In this document: one piece after another, positions 25,203 to 34,340 of the stretch
Position numbering within the stretch: position 1 is the first letter of the stretch
Layout of the letters: each line of letters opens with the position of its first letter
NCBI RefSeq assembly: GCF_022919135.1
Contig: NZ_CP095049.1
Location: 5,088,501-5,152,500, forward strand
Direction of reading: 5' to 3'
DNA: 64,000 nt
DNA from: Hymenobacter cellulosivorans
Lineage (GTDB): Bacteria > Bacteroidota > Bacteroidia > Cytophagales > Hymenobacteraceae
Made by a program: the position numbers and the translations under genes
The notes under the pieces: generated by a model
Databases searched by the model: none
Seen by the model: the letters and a program-made list of their open reading frames with translations, nothing else
Told to the model about the DNA's origin: nothing

Positions 25203-26585
25203 TTAGCGCGGATTGATGGGTCGGGCGCGCAGTAGCACCATGCCCAGCCCGTACACGGCCGCCACGCTCAGCAGCAGTTTAGTCAGGCCCCGATAGGTGG
25301 TGGCCAGCTCGGGCCGGCTGGTAAACGTGTGCGTCGGCTCCCGGGCGTAATCGTCGTGAGTGAACTCGACTTTGCGAAACAGAAACGGGTAATAAAAGGC
25401 GCGCAAGGAGTCGTGGTAGCGGGTGGCGCTGCGCTGAAACGCCAGGTGGGTGGGCAGGTCGGTGCCGGCCAGGGCGTTGAGGCTGCTTTGGGCGTTGATG
25501 GCCGGGGAAAGCAGGTTGAGCTGCTCCACCAAATCGTAGCGCTGCTGCAGGCCGCGGGCGTAGGCGGCGGCCTGCGGAGCTACGGCCAGGTCGCCGAGGT
25601 GCTGAAAGGCGTAGTACCAGCGCCACACAAACCGCTCCCGGATGGTAGCCGTGTCGCGCCACTGCGGGTAGAGGGCGAAAAAGCGGTTCATGGTTTCGGT
25701 TTTTGGCCGGTCCCAGCCCGCATGAATTTCCTCACGCTGCTTGATGGTCAGCTCGATACCCTGGGGCACGGGCCGGGCGGCGGCCACGGCCAGGTTTAGC
25801 AGGCTGGGCACCAGCATCACCAGCAGCAGCCACACCCCGAGCAGGGCCACGGCATTGACGGCCGAGGGGCGCTGCAACGCCGTGACGACCAGGGCCACCC
25901 CAAACCAGAACAGGCAGTAGAGTACCGTCAGCAGCAGCCAGGTCAGTACGCGGCCATCGGCCGGCACCCCGGCCCACAGCATCCCGACCACCGACAGCAG
26001 CAGGGCCAGGCCCAGCACCAGGCTCATCCGAAAGATCAGCTTGGCGCCCACCACGTCCGCCGGCCGTACCGGCTGAGCCAGCAGCAACACCAGAATACCC
26101 TCCTCCCGCTCACTGGACAGCAGGTTGAAGCTCAGAGCAATAATGAGCAGCGGCAGCAAGTAGACCAGCACGAAGGCCAGGTCGAAGTTGCCGCTGAGCA
26201 TTTTCATGGGGTTGGTATTGTCGGCGGCGTAGAGCTGGTTTTGCAAACCTAGCAGGCGCAGCTTCACGTAGCTCGGGTTCACGTCGCGCAGACCCAGCGA
26301 CAGGGCGGCCCAGGCATCGGGGTGGTGCACGGCGAAGCGGGAGTGATAGTAGCCGATGTCGCCGGCGTCGGCGGGGCCGGGAAACTTCTCCTGCAGCTCG
26401 GCCACATTGCGGCGCGTGAGTTCGGGCAGGGCCGCCAGGTGCTGGCGCTGCCGCTCGATTTCGGTAGTGCCGTAGTAGATGCCGTAGAGGCCGGTAAGTA
26501 ACAGCAACCCGCACAGCAGCACCAGGCCTTTGGCAGCGCGAAAGTGGCGCCACTCGTAGGAAAACAGAATCCAAAAAATACGCAT
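25203..26585 (-). CDS. ABC transporter permease, NosY/DUF3526 type (second)
   Basis: A 460-residue membrane protein. One segment is at about 18-38. A large extracytoplasmic loop (about 45-130) follows, then a cluster of five hydrophobic segments (about 135-280), a second large loop and a final segment. LLSSEREEGILVLLLAQP is the coupling-helix-like motif of ABC-2 permeases. The layout matches DUF3526 permeases. The ATG at 26585 (MRIFWILFSYEW) leaves 4 bases after the upstream stop; the longer frame would overlap it. It is the last gene of the receptor-ATPase-permease-permease operon and probably forms a heterodimer with the preceding permease. Confidence 0.85.
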   Translation of the reverse strand: MRIFWILFSYEWRHFRAAKGLVLLCGLLLLTGLYGIYYGTTEIERQRQHLAALPELTRRNVAELQEKFPGPADAGDIGYYHSRFAVHHPDAWAALSLGLRDVNPSYVKLRLLGLQNQLYAADNTNPMKMLSGNFDLAFVLVYLLPLLIIALSFNLLSSEREEGILVLLLAQPVRPADVVGAKLIFRMSLVLGLALLLSVVGMLWAGVPADGRVLTWLLLTVLYCLFWFGVALVVTALQRPSAVNAVALLGVWLLLVMLVPSLLNLAVAAARPVPQGIELTIKQREEIHAGWDRPKTETMNRFFALYPQWRDTATIRERFVWRWYYAFQHLGDLAVAPQAAAYARGLQQRYDLVEQLNLLSPAINAQSSLNALAGTDLPTHLAFQRSATRYHDSLRAFYYPFLFRKVEFTHDDYAREPTHTFTSRPELATTYRGLTKLLLSVAAVYGLGMVLLRARPINPR

Positions 26586-26589
26586 CAGC

Positions 26590-28008
26590 TTAAGCAACAG
26601 AAGTTTTAGCAATCAGCCGCAGGCCCAGCCAGCTCAGCAGGCCCGCCCAGAGCAGCAGGGCCACAATGGGCAGCAGCAGTTGGGGCAAAGCCCAGCCCAG
26701 CCCGGGCGTTTGGTAGGCAAAAACCGGCAGCTCGCGCCAGGTGCTGGCATCGAGGCGGCGTTCCTTGTCGCCGTAGCCCATGCTGGCCTGCAAGCCGTTG
26801 AGGCGCTGTACCAGGCTGTAGCGGTAGGCTTCGGCAGCCTGCTGAAAGTGCACGTAATGAGCAAAGTCGGAGCCGGCTAGCCCCATGGACAGCGGCCGAA
26901 TGGCCTGGTACGGATTGAGCAGTCCGGCCCAGTCGGAGAGGCGATTTTGCCGCTCGTAGGTGGCATTCAGGGCCGCAAAATGCTGCTGGTACACCTTGCT
27001 GGAGTACTCCTCCCCCGCCGCCATCTGCAGGCCGGCCACACTCACCGGCAGCTTTTCCTCGGAGTCGACGCCGTATTTTTTCAGCAAATCGGCCTTCAGC
27101 GCGGCGGCCCGCTTATCCTGCGGGTCGTGGCCGTTGAGGCCGTGCTGCGCCTCTTCGTGCACGTCGGCATCCATCTGGGCCTTGGTGCTGGCCGGAAAGA
27201 GCGAGGCACCCAGGTTGGCCGTAGCCTTGGGCAGAATAATGCCGCTCAGAATCCAGAAACCCAGCAGCGTAACCAGGGCCGCCCGGGAGCTGGTTTGCCG
27301 GGCCGACACCACTACAGCGCCCACCACGAACAGGAAAAAGTACACCGCGTAGCTCACCACGAACAGTCCCAAACGTGCCGCCAGATCGAGGTCGGAGGCA
27401 AACTCCTCCCCGGCAAATAGCAGGGCCGCCGCCAGCAGCAACGTCGGGGCCACGACCAACGCCACGGCCTGTCCATAGCCCCGAATCTTGCCCCAGGCCA
27501 CTTGCCGCATGGTCAAGCCCTGGCTGAGCAGCAGCTTCAGGGTGCCGGTTTCGCGCTCCTGGGTGAAGGCTCCGAAACACAGGAAGATGATGAGCAGCGG
27601 CACCAGCAATTGCAGCACGAAGGCCACGGTCATCTCCCCAAACCGCAGCAACGAGCCCGACTGCTGGGCCGCGCTGAAGTTGACGCTGTTCTGCTGGTGG
27701 GCTTCCAGGTACACGGCGCTACCCGTAAACGAGTCGACGCCGGAATCGAGCAGGCTCAGGCCCGACTTGGGCCGGAAAGCGAAGGAGCCGTAGTGGGCTA
27801 CCCGGTGCGGGTGCCGGGCCGGCTGGTTCCGAAACTGCTCATTCACCGTGCCCTGGGCCAGCTGCCGCTCCTGCTGCAGGGTGCGGTAGGAGGCGCGGCC
27901 CACCAGCGTGGCGGCCAGCAGCAAGGCCAGCACCAGCGCGCTCAAGACCACAAACCGGGTGTCGCGCAGGGTGCTGATGAATTCTTTTTGGGCAATGCTA
28001 TGTATCAT
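26590..28008 (-). CDS. ABC transporter permease, NosY/DUF3526 type (first)
   Basis: A 472-residue permease with the same layout as the next gene. One membrane segment is near 20-40, followed by a large loop. A core of segments at about 125-265 includes FTQERETGTLKLLLSQGLT, the typical ABC-2/NosY motif. Another large loop and a C-terminal segment (about 440-460) follow. The two permeases share only moderate similarity, so they are an old duplication. It starts 3 bases after the ATPase stop, which indicates strict co-translation. The transported substrate is unknown. Confidence 0.85.
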   Translation of the reverse strand: MIHSIAQKEFISTLRDTRFVVLSALVLALLLAATLVGRASYRTLQQERQLAQGTVNEQFRNQPARHPHRVAHYGSFAFRPKSGLSLLDSGVDSFTGSAVYLEAHQQNSVNFSAAQQSGSLLRFGEMTVAFVLQLLVPLLIIFLCFGAFTQERETGTLKLLLSQGLTMRQVAWGKIRGYGQAVALVVAPTLLLAAALLFAGEEFASDLDLAARLGLFVVSYAVYFFLFVVGAVVVSARQTSSRAALVTLLGFWILSGIILPKATANLGASLFPASTKAQMDADVHEEAQHGLNGHDPQDKRAAALKADLLKKYGVDSEEKLPVSVAGLQMAAGEEYSSKVYQQHFAALNATYERQNRLSDWAGLLNPYQAIRPLSMGLAGSDFAHYVHFQQAAEAYRYSLVQRLNGLQASMGYGDKERRLDASTWRELPVFAYQTPGLGWALPQLLLPIVALLLWAGLLSWLGLRLIAKTSVA

Positions 28009-28011
28009 CGG

Positions 28012-28719
28012 CTAGTTCATGTAGGTGAGGTACAGCTGCTCCAGCTCCTGGGCGTTGAGGGCGTCGGTGGGGCGCACGTCTACCAGCTCCCCCTCGCGCA
28101 TGATGCCCACCCGGGTACCGACTTCCTTGGCCCGGAAGATGTCGTGGGTGGCCATGAGCACGGCCGTACCCTGCCCGCTGAGGCGGCGCAGCAGCTCCGA
28201 AAACTCGTTGGACGCCTTGGGGTCGAGGCCGGAGGTGGGCTCGTCGAGCAGCAGTACTTTGGCGTGCTTGGCCACGGCAATGGCAATACCCACTTTCTGA
28301 CGCATGCCCTTGGAGTAGGTGCCCACCCGCCGCCGGGCCGCTTCCGCCGGCAAACCGGCTTCGGTGAGGTAGTCGAGCAGCTCAGCCGGTGGGTAGTTGT
28401 AGCCGGCCAGGCTGCTGAACAAGGCCAGGTTTTCCAGGCCCGTCAGGTGTGGGTACAGCATCACCTGCTCGGGAATGTAGGCCAGGTATTCCTTGATTTT
28501 AAGCGGATTGGCTGCTACTTCCAGCCCGCCCACGAAGGCCGCCCCGGACGTGGGCTGCACAAAGCCCAGGAACAGGTTGATAGTCGTGGACTTGCCCGCG
28601 CCGTTCTGGCCCAGCAGACAGAAAATTTCGCCCGGGGCAATTTGCAGGTTTAGCCCGCGCAGGGCCAGCTTGTCGGCGTACTGCTTGCGCAGCTCCCGGG
28701 CTTCGAGAATGTAAGTCAT
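28012..28719 (-). CDS. ABC transporter ATP-binding protein
   Basis: A 235-residue ATPase with Walker A GQNGAGKST (37-45), a YSKGMRQK signature, Walker B VLLLDEPTSGLDP and an H-loop His in MATHDIFRA. It belongs to the CcmA/NosF-like class that powers ABC-2 and NosY permeases. It lies 32 bases after the TonB receptor and 3 bases before the first permease. The system therefore pairs an outer-membrane receptor with an inner-membrane ABC complex. Confidence 0.95.
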   Translation of the reverse strand: MTYILEARELRKQYADKLALRGLNLQIAPGEIFCLLGQNGAGKSTTINLFLGFVQPTSGAAFVGGLEVAANPLKIKEYLAYIPEQVMLYPHLTGLENLALFSSLAGYNYPPAELLDYLTEAGLPAEAARRRVGTYSKGMRQKVGIAIAVAKHAKVLLLDEPTSGLDPKASNEFSELLRRLSGQGTAVLMATHDIFRAKEVGTRVGIMREGELVDVRPTDALNAQELEQLYLTYMN

Positions 28720-28751
28720 AGAAAAACAGCTAAGTGGCCAGGCATTGCGCC

Positions 28752-31181
28752 TCAGAAAGTGTAGCCCACCGTGGCCATGAAATTGCGGGGGGCACCGGGG
28801 CTGACCCGGAAAAAGTCGTAGCCGCCGACGAAGTAGTACTTGTCGAGCAGGTTATTCACGTTGAGGTGGAAGTTGAACTTGCCGGTGGTGTAGAACAGGG
28901 CTGCGTCGAGCACCGTGTAGCTCGGCCAGTAGGCCCAGTACAGCTCACCGGTGCTGGTATTGACCACCTGGTTTTCGGTGCGGCGCTGGCTTACGTAGTT
29001 GCCGCCCACGGCCACGCCCAGCCCGCGCAGGGCCGGCGTTACGAAGGTGTACTTGGTCCAAAGGCCAGCCGAGTGGCGGGGGGCATTGGCCAGTGGTTGG
29101 CCTTCCTCCACCGGCAAAGCTGCATTCAGCACCGCGGAGTGGTTGAAGGCGTAAGTGGCGTTCAGGTTCAGGTTGGGCAGCAGGTTGCCGGTTAGTTCCA
29201 GCTCCGCTCCGCGCGAGCGGACCAGGTCGTTCTGGCGGTATATTGTCGTTCCATCGGGCATCAGCGCATTAGTCGGCACCAGCTGGTTGCGCTTCACAAT
29301 CTGGTACACGGCCACCGTGCCCAGCAGGCCTTTGTTGAAGAACTCGCCCTTCAGGCCGGTTTCGAGCTGGTAGCTGGTTTCGGTATCGAAGGGCGTGCTG
29401 CGGCCGTAGCGCTCCGGAAAGCGGATGTACTCGGGCTTGAGCGGCCGAAACCCAGCGCTGTAGGAAGCAAAGTAATTCAGGTTATCCCGCAGGGCGTAGG
29501 TCAGGCCGGCGCGGGGCAGCAGCTGGCGCTGCTGGATGTTCTGGCTGCCGTCGCCGTAGTCCCGCTCGTCGGCAAAGAGCTCGTAGCGCACGCCCAGCAG
29601 CAGGGCCAGGCGCTCGGTCACGTCGAGCTGGTCCTGCACGTACAGGCCCGTGGTGTGGTAGACCGAGTTGATGTAGTCGACGAAAAACTGGGGCAGCGGC
29701 CGGCGCACGTACTTGGTCGGGTCCTGAATTTCGTACAGCGGCTTCTTCAAATCAAACGTCAGCGGCGTTGCCACCCCGTTGACCAGCTTTTGCCGGGCTT
29801 CAAACATGGTGCTCTGCGGGTCGGTGGTGTAGCGGATGTAGTCGACGCCCGCTACCACTTTGTGCTGCACCGGGCCGGTAGCGCGGTTGAGCACGAAGTA
29901 GGCGGCCAGGTTCTTAGTGTACTCCTCGGCGCGCCGGTCGAAGTAGCGCAGGTTCATCACCGTATTGGCCGGCGCGTCGGCGTAGGTGTTCAGGGTGCGG
30001 TGCTCACTCAGGTCCTCGTGATAGGTGAAGTCGAGGTAAGAGGCATTAAACGACAGCCAATCCGTGAATTTTTGGTTGAGCGAGGCATTGAGGTAGTAGG
30101 TACTGGTGCGGAAATAGTCGCTGGGCTGGCTTAGGGTAAACGAGCGGGGCAGCGCGTACAGGTCGCCGCCGCGAATAACCAGCCCCCGGTCCAGGTAGCC
30201 GTCGATGTGGGTATACACCAGCTCGGCGTTGACGGTGGTTTTGTCGGTGGGCCGGAAGGTAACCGTGGGCGCCACCATCACCGAGCGGGTATCGTTCACG
30301 TCCCGAAACGTATTCGTCTTTTCGAAGCCCGCGTTGAGACGGTAGAGCACGTTTTTCTGCTCGTTGAGCGGGCCGGTCAGGTCGGCCGTGGCCCGCATCG
30401 TATTAAAGCTGCCGGTCGAGAACGTGAGGGCCTGTCGGGCCACATCCAGGGGCTTTTTAGTGACCATGTTTACCGTGCCGCCGGGGTTGATGTCGCCGTA
30501 CAAAGCTGCCCCGGGCCCTTTCAGCACTTCCACCCGCTCCAGGTTAATCGTCAGCGGGGCCTGGGTAAACGAGTTGCCGTAGCTGAAGCCCGAGCGTAGC
30601 CCGTTTAGCAGGCGGAAGCCGCTTTCGTAGCCGTTGCGGAACCCCCGAATCGTCAGGTCGTCGTAGTGCGAATACTGTGTGACGCCGGCCACGTTCTTTA
30701 CTACCTCCGTGAGCCGCAACGCCTGCCGGTCTTCCATCAGCTCCTTGGTCACGGTCGAAATAGACTGGGGCACGTCGATGACGGCCGTGGCCGTTTTGGT
30801 GCCTACAAAGCTGTAGTCGCTCTTGTACGTGGTTTCCTTGCGACCCAGCACTTCCACTTCCTGCAGGGCCGTGGTGGTGGGCTGCAACAGAAAGTCAACG
30901 GTCAAATCGGGCGTTTCGGCGCTGAGTACCACCGTGCGCCGGGCTTCCTGAAAGCTTAGGCTGCGGGTAATCAGGGTATGCTCACCGAAAGGCAAGGCCA
31001 GGGAAAAGTGCCCATCGGCGGCACTCAAGGCGGAAAACCGTCCCGACTGGTCCAGGATAGAAACACCTTCCAGGCCGTGACCATCGGGGCCGGTGATATG
31101 GCCGTCGAGGTGGCCCATAGCCGTTTGGGCCGCTGCCAGCCCGGGCCAGAGCAGCAGCAGAAACAGGAAAAGTCGTTGCAT
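28752..31181 (-). CDS. TonB-dependent siderophore-type receptor
   Basis: An 809-residue outer-membrane receptor. A signal peptide ends near LAAAQ. A carboxypeptidase-regulatory-like beta domain covers about 25-100 (LDGHITGPDGHGLEGVSI). The plug domain (about 125-230) shows DVPQSISTVTKELMEDRQ, the start of FhuE/FpvA-type siderophore receptors, then NINPGG and NMVTKKP-like motifs. The 22-strand barrel ends in an aromatic residue (ATVGYTF). The ATG at 31181 is chosen because it starts the signal peptide; the frame to 31376 adds low-quality residues. The ligand could be a ferric siderophore, another metal chelate or a peptide. It is the first gene of the four-gene operon. Confidence 0.93.
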   Translation of the reverse strand: MQRLFLFLLLLWPGLAAAQTAMGHLDGHITGPDGHGLEGVSILDQSGRFSALSAADGHFSLALPFGEHTLITRSLSFQEARRTVVLSAETPDLTVDFLLQPTTTALQEVEVLGRKETTYKSDYSFVGTKTATAVIDVPQSISTVTKELMEDRQALRLTEVVKNVAGVTQYSHYDDLTIRGFRNGYESGFRLLNGLRSGFSYGNSFTQAPLTINLERVEVLKGPGAALYGDINPGGTVNMVTKKPLDVARQALTFSTGSFNTMRATADLTGPLNEQKNVLYRLNAGFEKTNTFRDVNDTRSVMVAPTVTFRPTDKTTVNAELVYTHIDGYLDRGLVIRGGDLYALPRSFTLSQPSDYFRTSTYYLNASLNQKFTDWLSFNASYLDFTYHEDLSEHRTLNTYADAPANTVMNLRYFDRRAEEYTKNLAAYFVLNRATGPVQHKVVAGVDYIRYTTDPQSTMFEARQKLVNGVATPLTFDLKKPLYEIQDPTKYVRRPLPQFFVDYINSVYHTTGLYVQDQLDVTERLALLLGVRYELFADERDYGDGSQNIQQRQLLPRAGLTYALRDNLNYFASYSAGFRPLKPEYIRFPERYGRSTPFDTETSYQLETGLKGEFFNKGLLGTVAVYQIVKRNQLVPTNALMPDGTTIYRQNDLVRSRGAELELTGNLLPNLNLNATYAFNHSAVLNAALPVEEGQPLANAPRHSAGLWTKYTFVTPALRGLGVAVGGNYVSQRRTENQVVNTSTGELYWAYWPSYTVLDAALFYTTGKFNFHLNVNNLLDKYYFVGGYDFFRVSPGAPRNFMATVGYTF

Positions 31182-31459
31182 AAAAAATGGGCAAGCCCGG
31201 CCACAACTGCCAGTGGCACCAGGGCGGGATGAAGTCGAGAAGAAAAAGGGAATGGGCCGCCAAACCGCGCACACGCAGTGGGACCAAAGTGCCGGAGCTA
31301 CCGGCCGCGGGAAAGAGCCCGGGCCAGCGGGCCGGGCAGCAACGAAGAGTGGGCCAGGAAATTCCGGAAGCCGCAAAGCAAGGCAACGGCCGACCCGGCC
31401 CCGAAAGGCACGGAGTCATACGAGGCAGCCATACGGGCTGCTGCCAGGAAAATTAGTGA

Positions 31460-31849
31460 CTAAGCCCGGGCAGTGGGCGGGCCGCGCAGACTAGCCCCTT
31501 CCAGCAGGTGGCTGGCCCGGCATACGGGGGCCTGGGGCCGGTATTCGGCAAAGAACAGCAGGCGCACCGGCTCGGCCAGGCGTACGGGCGCGGCCGGCGC
31601 AAACGGCGCATTGTAGAGATTATCAACGTGGCAGTGCTGGTGCTTGGCCGACAGCATGGCCTGGGGGCCAAGCTTTGCGGTGCGGACTACAACCGGCGCA
31701 TCTTCGGTGTGCTGGTGCTGATGCAGGCGCAGCAAGGCTGCCTCGGGCGTCAGCACCCGGGCGAGCAGCACGATAAGCAGCCAAGCTATGTTTCTGCGCC
31801 AATTCTGCACGTTTCGCCTTTGCAATGAACCACAAAGGTAACCACGCAT
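31460..31849 (-). CDS. Small His-rich membrane-anchored or secreted protein upstream of the receptor
   Basis: About 129 residues. A basic N-terminus with NWRRNIAW is followed by a hydrophobic segment (LLIVLLARVLTPEAALL). The rest is exported and contains HQHQHTED and AKHQHCHVDNLYNAPF, clusters of His and one Cys that suggest metal binding. The exact start is uncertain: ATG at 31849 or 31858, or GTG at 31810, all in frame. It lies 278 bases before the TonB receptor on the same strand. Small His-rich proteins next to metal receptors are common in Bacteroidota, so a role in metal handling is inferred but not shown. Confidence 0.65.
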   Translation of the reverse strand: MRGYLCGSLQRRNVQNWRRNIAWLLIVLLARVLTPEAALLRLHQHQHTEDAPVVVRTAKLGPQAMLSAKHQHCHVDNLYNAPFAPAAPVRLAEPVRLLFFAEYRPQAPVCRASHLLEGASLRGPPTARA

Positions 31850-31943
31850 TTTACTCATGCAACATTGCTGCATCAAATTAAAGCTCGACCGTTCAGCAGA
31901 AAGACCAGCGGGCGGCATGGGCCGAAGGTGGGCCGACGAATCA

Positions 31944-32474
31944 TCAAACCTGGCCTAGCCCGTGCATATACTCCTGTATCACAGGCACAAATAGTGGCGC
32001 AGCGGCCGTCAGGTAGTCGCGCTCAGCAGCCGTCCAGTGGCGCGGGTGCCCAAAGACGCAGGGCTGAAGAATGCCCCAAAGCTGCCCCTGCTCGGTAATA
32101 TGCGCATGCACTAAGGCCCGATGACCAAAGGTGGTGCGTTCAAACTCCCGGTTGAGCACCTCGGGGCCCGCGGCGTGTACGTCGTCCACAAACACCGAGG
32201 GCTGGGCGGCCAGGGCAGCCCGAAACAGCGGGTCCTGCTTGGGCAGTTCGGTGGTGTCGTCCTGCCAGTCGTGGCGCGGGTCGGGCACGGCCTCATGCAG
32301 CCGCCAGACGAAGGCAATACGTCCCCGCCCCTGCTTGGGGTCGCGCACGTAGAGAAAGCACCGGTCTACCGCTAGGTGCGGGCCCACCAGGTCCAGGGCG
32401 TGCTGCAGCGTATCGGCGGGCGGTGCGGGGCTGGTCAGCACGGCGTGCAGATCGGTCAGGGCGGGGCTGTTCAT
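31944..32474 (-). CDS. GAF-domain protein
   Basis: A 176-residue single-domain protein. The sequence from VDRCFLYVRD through FVDDVHAAGPEVL, RALVHAHITEQGQLWGILQP and DYLTAAAPLFVPVI follows the GAF pattern of phytochrome and signalling sensors. No output domain is attached, so it is a stand-alone ligand-binding or redox-sensing module. The ATG at 32474 (MNSPALTDL) is preferred over an upstream one that adds 15 residues. Confidence 0.75.
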   Translation of the reverse strand: MNSPALTDLHAVLTSPAPPADTLQHALDLVGPHLAVDRCFLYVRDPKQGRGRIAFVWRLHEAVPDPRHDWQDDTTELPKQDPLFRAALAAQPSVFVDDVHAAGPEVLNREFERTTFGHRALVHAHITEQGQLWGILQPCVFGHPRHWTAAERDYLTAAAPLFVPVIQEYMHGLGQV

Positions 32475-32644
32475 GGCGGGACTGGGTACAGGTTTGGGGG
32501 CGGGATGAAGACAAGGCACTTATCCTTTTGGCATACGCAACCGCCCGGAAAGGGCTGCGACCAGACCACATTACCCCTTAGTCATGGCCCCCTGAATCGA
32601 GGGCAAAACTCTACATTTACCGCCTACTTCCTCCTATTTGTCCT

Positions 32645-33181
32645 ATGTCATTTTCCATTCAACCCACGCTGGAAAATCAGCAGGTTTTGCTTCTGCCCTT
32701 GCAGGAAGAAGATTTTGCCGCCCTGTATGCTGCCGCCTCCGACCCCAACGTCTGGGCGCAACACCCCAACAAGGACCGCTGGCAGCCCGAGGTATTCCGG
32801 ACGTTTTTCGCAGGTGCCCTGCAAAGTGGCGGAGCGTTTAAAATCATCGATAAGGCCACGGGCGAAGTGGCGGGCAGCACGCGTTTCTACGGCTACGACG
32901 CGGCGGACGACAGCATCCTGATTGGCTATACTTTCTACGCCACGCGCTACTGGGGCAAAGGCCTGAACCAGTTGGTGAAGACGATGATGCTCGACTACAT
33001 CTTTGCCTTCGTCTCGCAGGTCTACTTTCACATCGGCGCGGGCAATATCCGGTCGCAAATTGCCATCGGTCGGCTGGGGGCCGAAAAGATTGCCGAAGAG
33101 GAAATAGCTTACTTTGGTGAAGCGCCCAAGCTCAACTTCGTGTACCGCGTTACCAAAGAGCAGTGGCTGGCACGCGCCTGA
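32645..33181 (+). CDS. GNAT-family N-acetyltransferase (RimJ/RimL type)
   Basis: A 178-residue acetyltransferase. A RimL-like N-terminus (LLLPLQEEDFAALYAAASDP) is followed by GSTRFYGYD and the acetyl-CoA region IGYTFYATRYWGKGLNQLVK, with an R/Q-x-x-G-like turn. The N-terminal amino group or a small molecule may be the acceptor. It stands alone between divergent and parallel neighbours. Confidence 0.88.
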   Translation: MSFSIQPTLENQQVLLLPLQEEDFAALYAAASDPNVWAQHPNKDRWQPEVFRTFFAGALQSGGAFKIIDKATGEVAGSTRFYGYDAADDSILIGYTFYATRYWGKGLNQLVKTMMLDYIFAFVSQVYFHIGAGNIRSQIAIGRLGAEKIAEEEIAYFGEAPKLNFVYRVTKEQWLARA

Positions 33182-33323
33182 CCGGCCGCCAGCAAACGGC
33201 AAATCCAACCAGCGCTATAGCTGCCAAGTAGGCAAGTACTTTGACTAGGCCCAGGAGGCAGGCCGACCAGTTGGCAAAGGTTGTTTCCTAACCAATCCGG
33301 GCTTGCCGTGTTAGTGCAGCACA

Positions 33324-34199
33324 ATGGCAGCTTCTTATACGTATACTTCCGAGCTCTACAACCACCCGGCGCTGACCAGCAGTGCTGCCCTGCCCTGGCC
33401 CGGGGTGCGGGTAGAGCATTATCAGATGGAAGCCATGTCGCTGCCGGCGCACGCCCACGAGCAGCATCTGCTGCTCGTGCATCAGGGGCAGCAGCCCGTG
33501 GTGGCGAGCCGGCAAACCGGGCGGCGCGTGGAAGCCGACCAATTCCGGGCCGGGGACGTGGGATTGTATCCCGGGGGCGAGTATGGCCCGTTTGCCTGGG
33601 ACGGGGCCGTCGATATTATTCAGGTCCACCTCGATGCGCAGGTGCTCGAAACCCGGGCCCGCCGCGACCTGGACCTGGCGCACTTCGCCTTGCACGAACG
33701 GTTTCGCTGTGAGGATGGCCTGCTCGCCCAGGTGGCTGCCCAGCTGCTGGCAGCCACAAATCGGGCCCATACGCTTGGGCAGTTGTACGCCGAGTCGCTG
33801 GCCACAACGCTGAGCTACCATCTTATTGAGCACCACGCCACGTTTGAGCGCCGCTTGGCGTCTGCTGAAGCGGGTGGGCAATTGCCGGCTGTGGTGCTGG
33901 CCCGCCTAGACGCGTACCTGGAAGCCTCGGCCGAGCAGCCCATTACGCTGGAGGCCCTGGCGGGCCTGGCCAATCTGAGCGTGTTCCACTTTTCCCGCCG
34001 CTTCAAGCGCACCACCGGCCGCTCGCCGTACCAGTATGTGCTGGACTGGAAAATCCGGCGGGCCCGCACGTTGCTACGCGCCGGCGAGTTGCCGGTGGCC
34101 GCTATTGGCGACGCGCTGGGCTTTGCCTCGCCGGCTCATTTTGCGGCCGCTTTCAAGCGGGCCGTGGGCCAGAGCCCCCGGGCGTACCAGCAGAGTTAA
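33324..34199 (+). CDS. AraC-family transcriptional regulator
   Basis: A 291-residue regulator. The N-terminal cupin-like ligand-binding half (about 30-140, MEAMSLPAHAHEQHLLLVHQ) is followed by two helix-turn-helix motifs in the C-terminal 100 residues (ITLEALAGLANLSVFHFSRR, then AIGDALGFASPAHFAAAFKR, with the PRAYQQS end). The reductase and hydrolase genes follow on the same strand after 141 bases and are likely targets. Confidence 0.92.
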   Translation: MAASYTYTSELYNHPALTSSAALPWPGVRVEHYQMEAMSLPAHAHEQHLLLVHQGQQPVVASRQTGRRVEADQFRAGDVGLYPGGEYGPFAWDGAVDIIQVHLDAQVLETRARRDLDLAHFALHERFRCEDGLLAQVAAQLLAATNRAHTLGQLYAESLATTLSYHLIEHHATFERRLASAEAGGQLPAVVLARLDAYLEASAEQPITLEALAGLANLSVFHFSRRFKRTTGRSPYQYVLDWKIRRARTLLRAGELPVAAIGDALGFASPAHFAAAFKRAVGQSPRAYQQS

Positions 34200-34340
34200 G
34201 GGGGTGCGTCGGAAGCGCAAGAATGTGTAAGAAGAGAGCAAGAATCAGTTCTTGAGCCGGGGGTAGGTGCCGGACCTTTGGGGTACTTAATTCTGCTGCC
34301 AACCGGCAGTGGTATCGTTTCTTACCCTAGTTTCCCCAGC

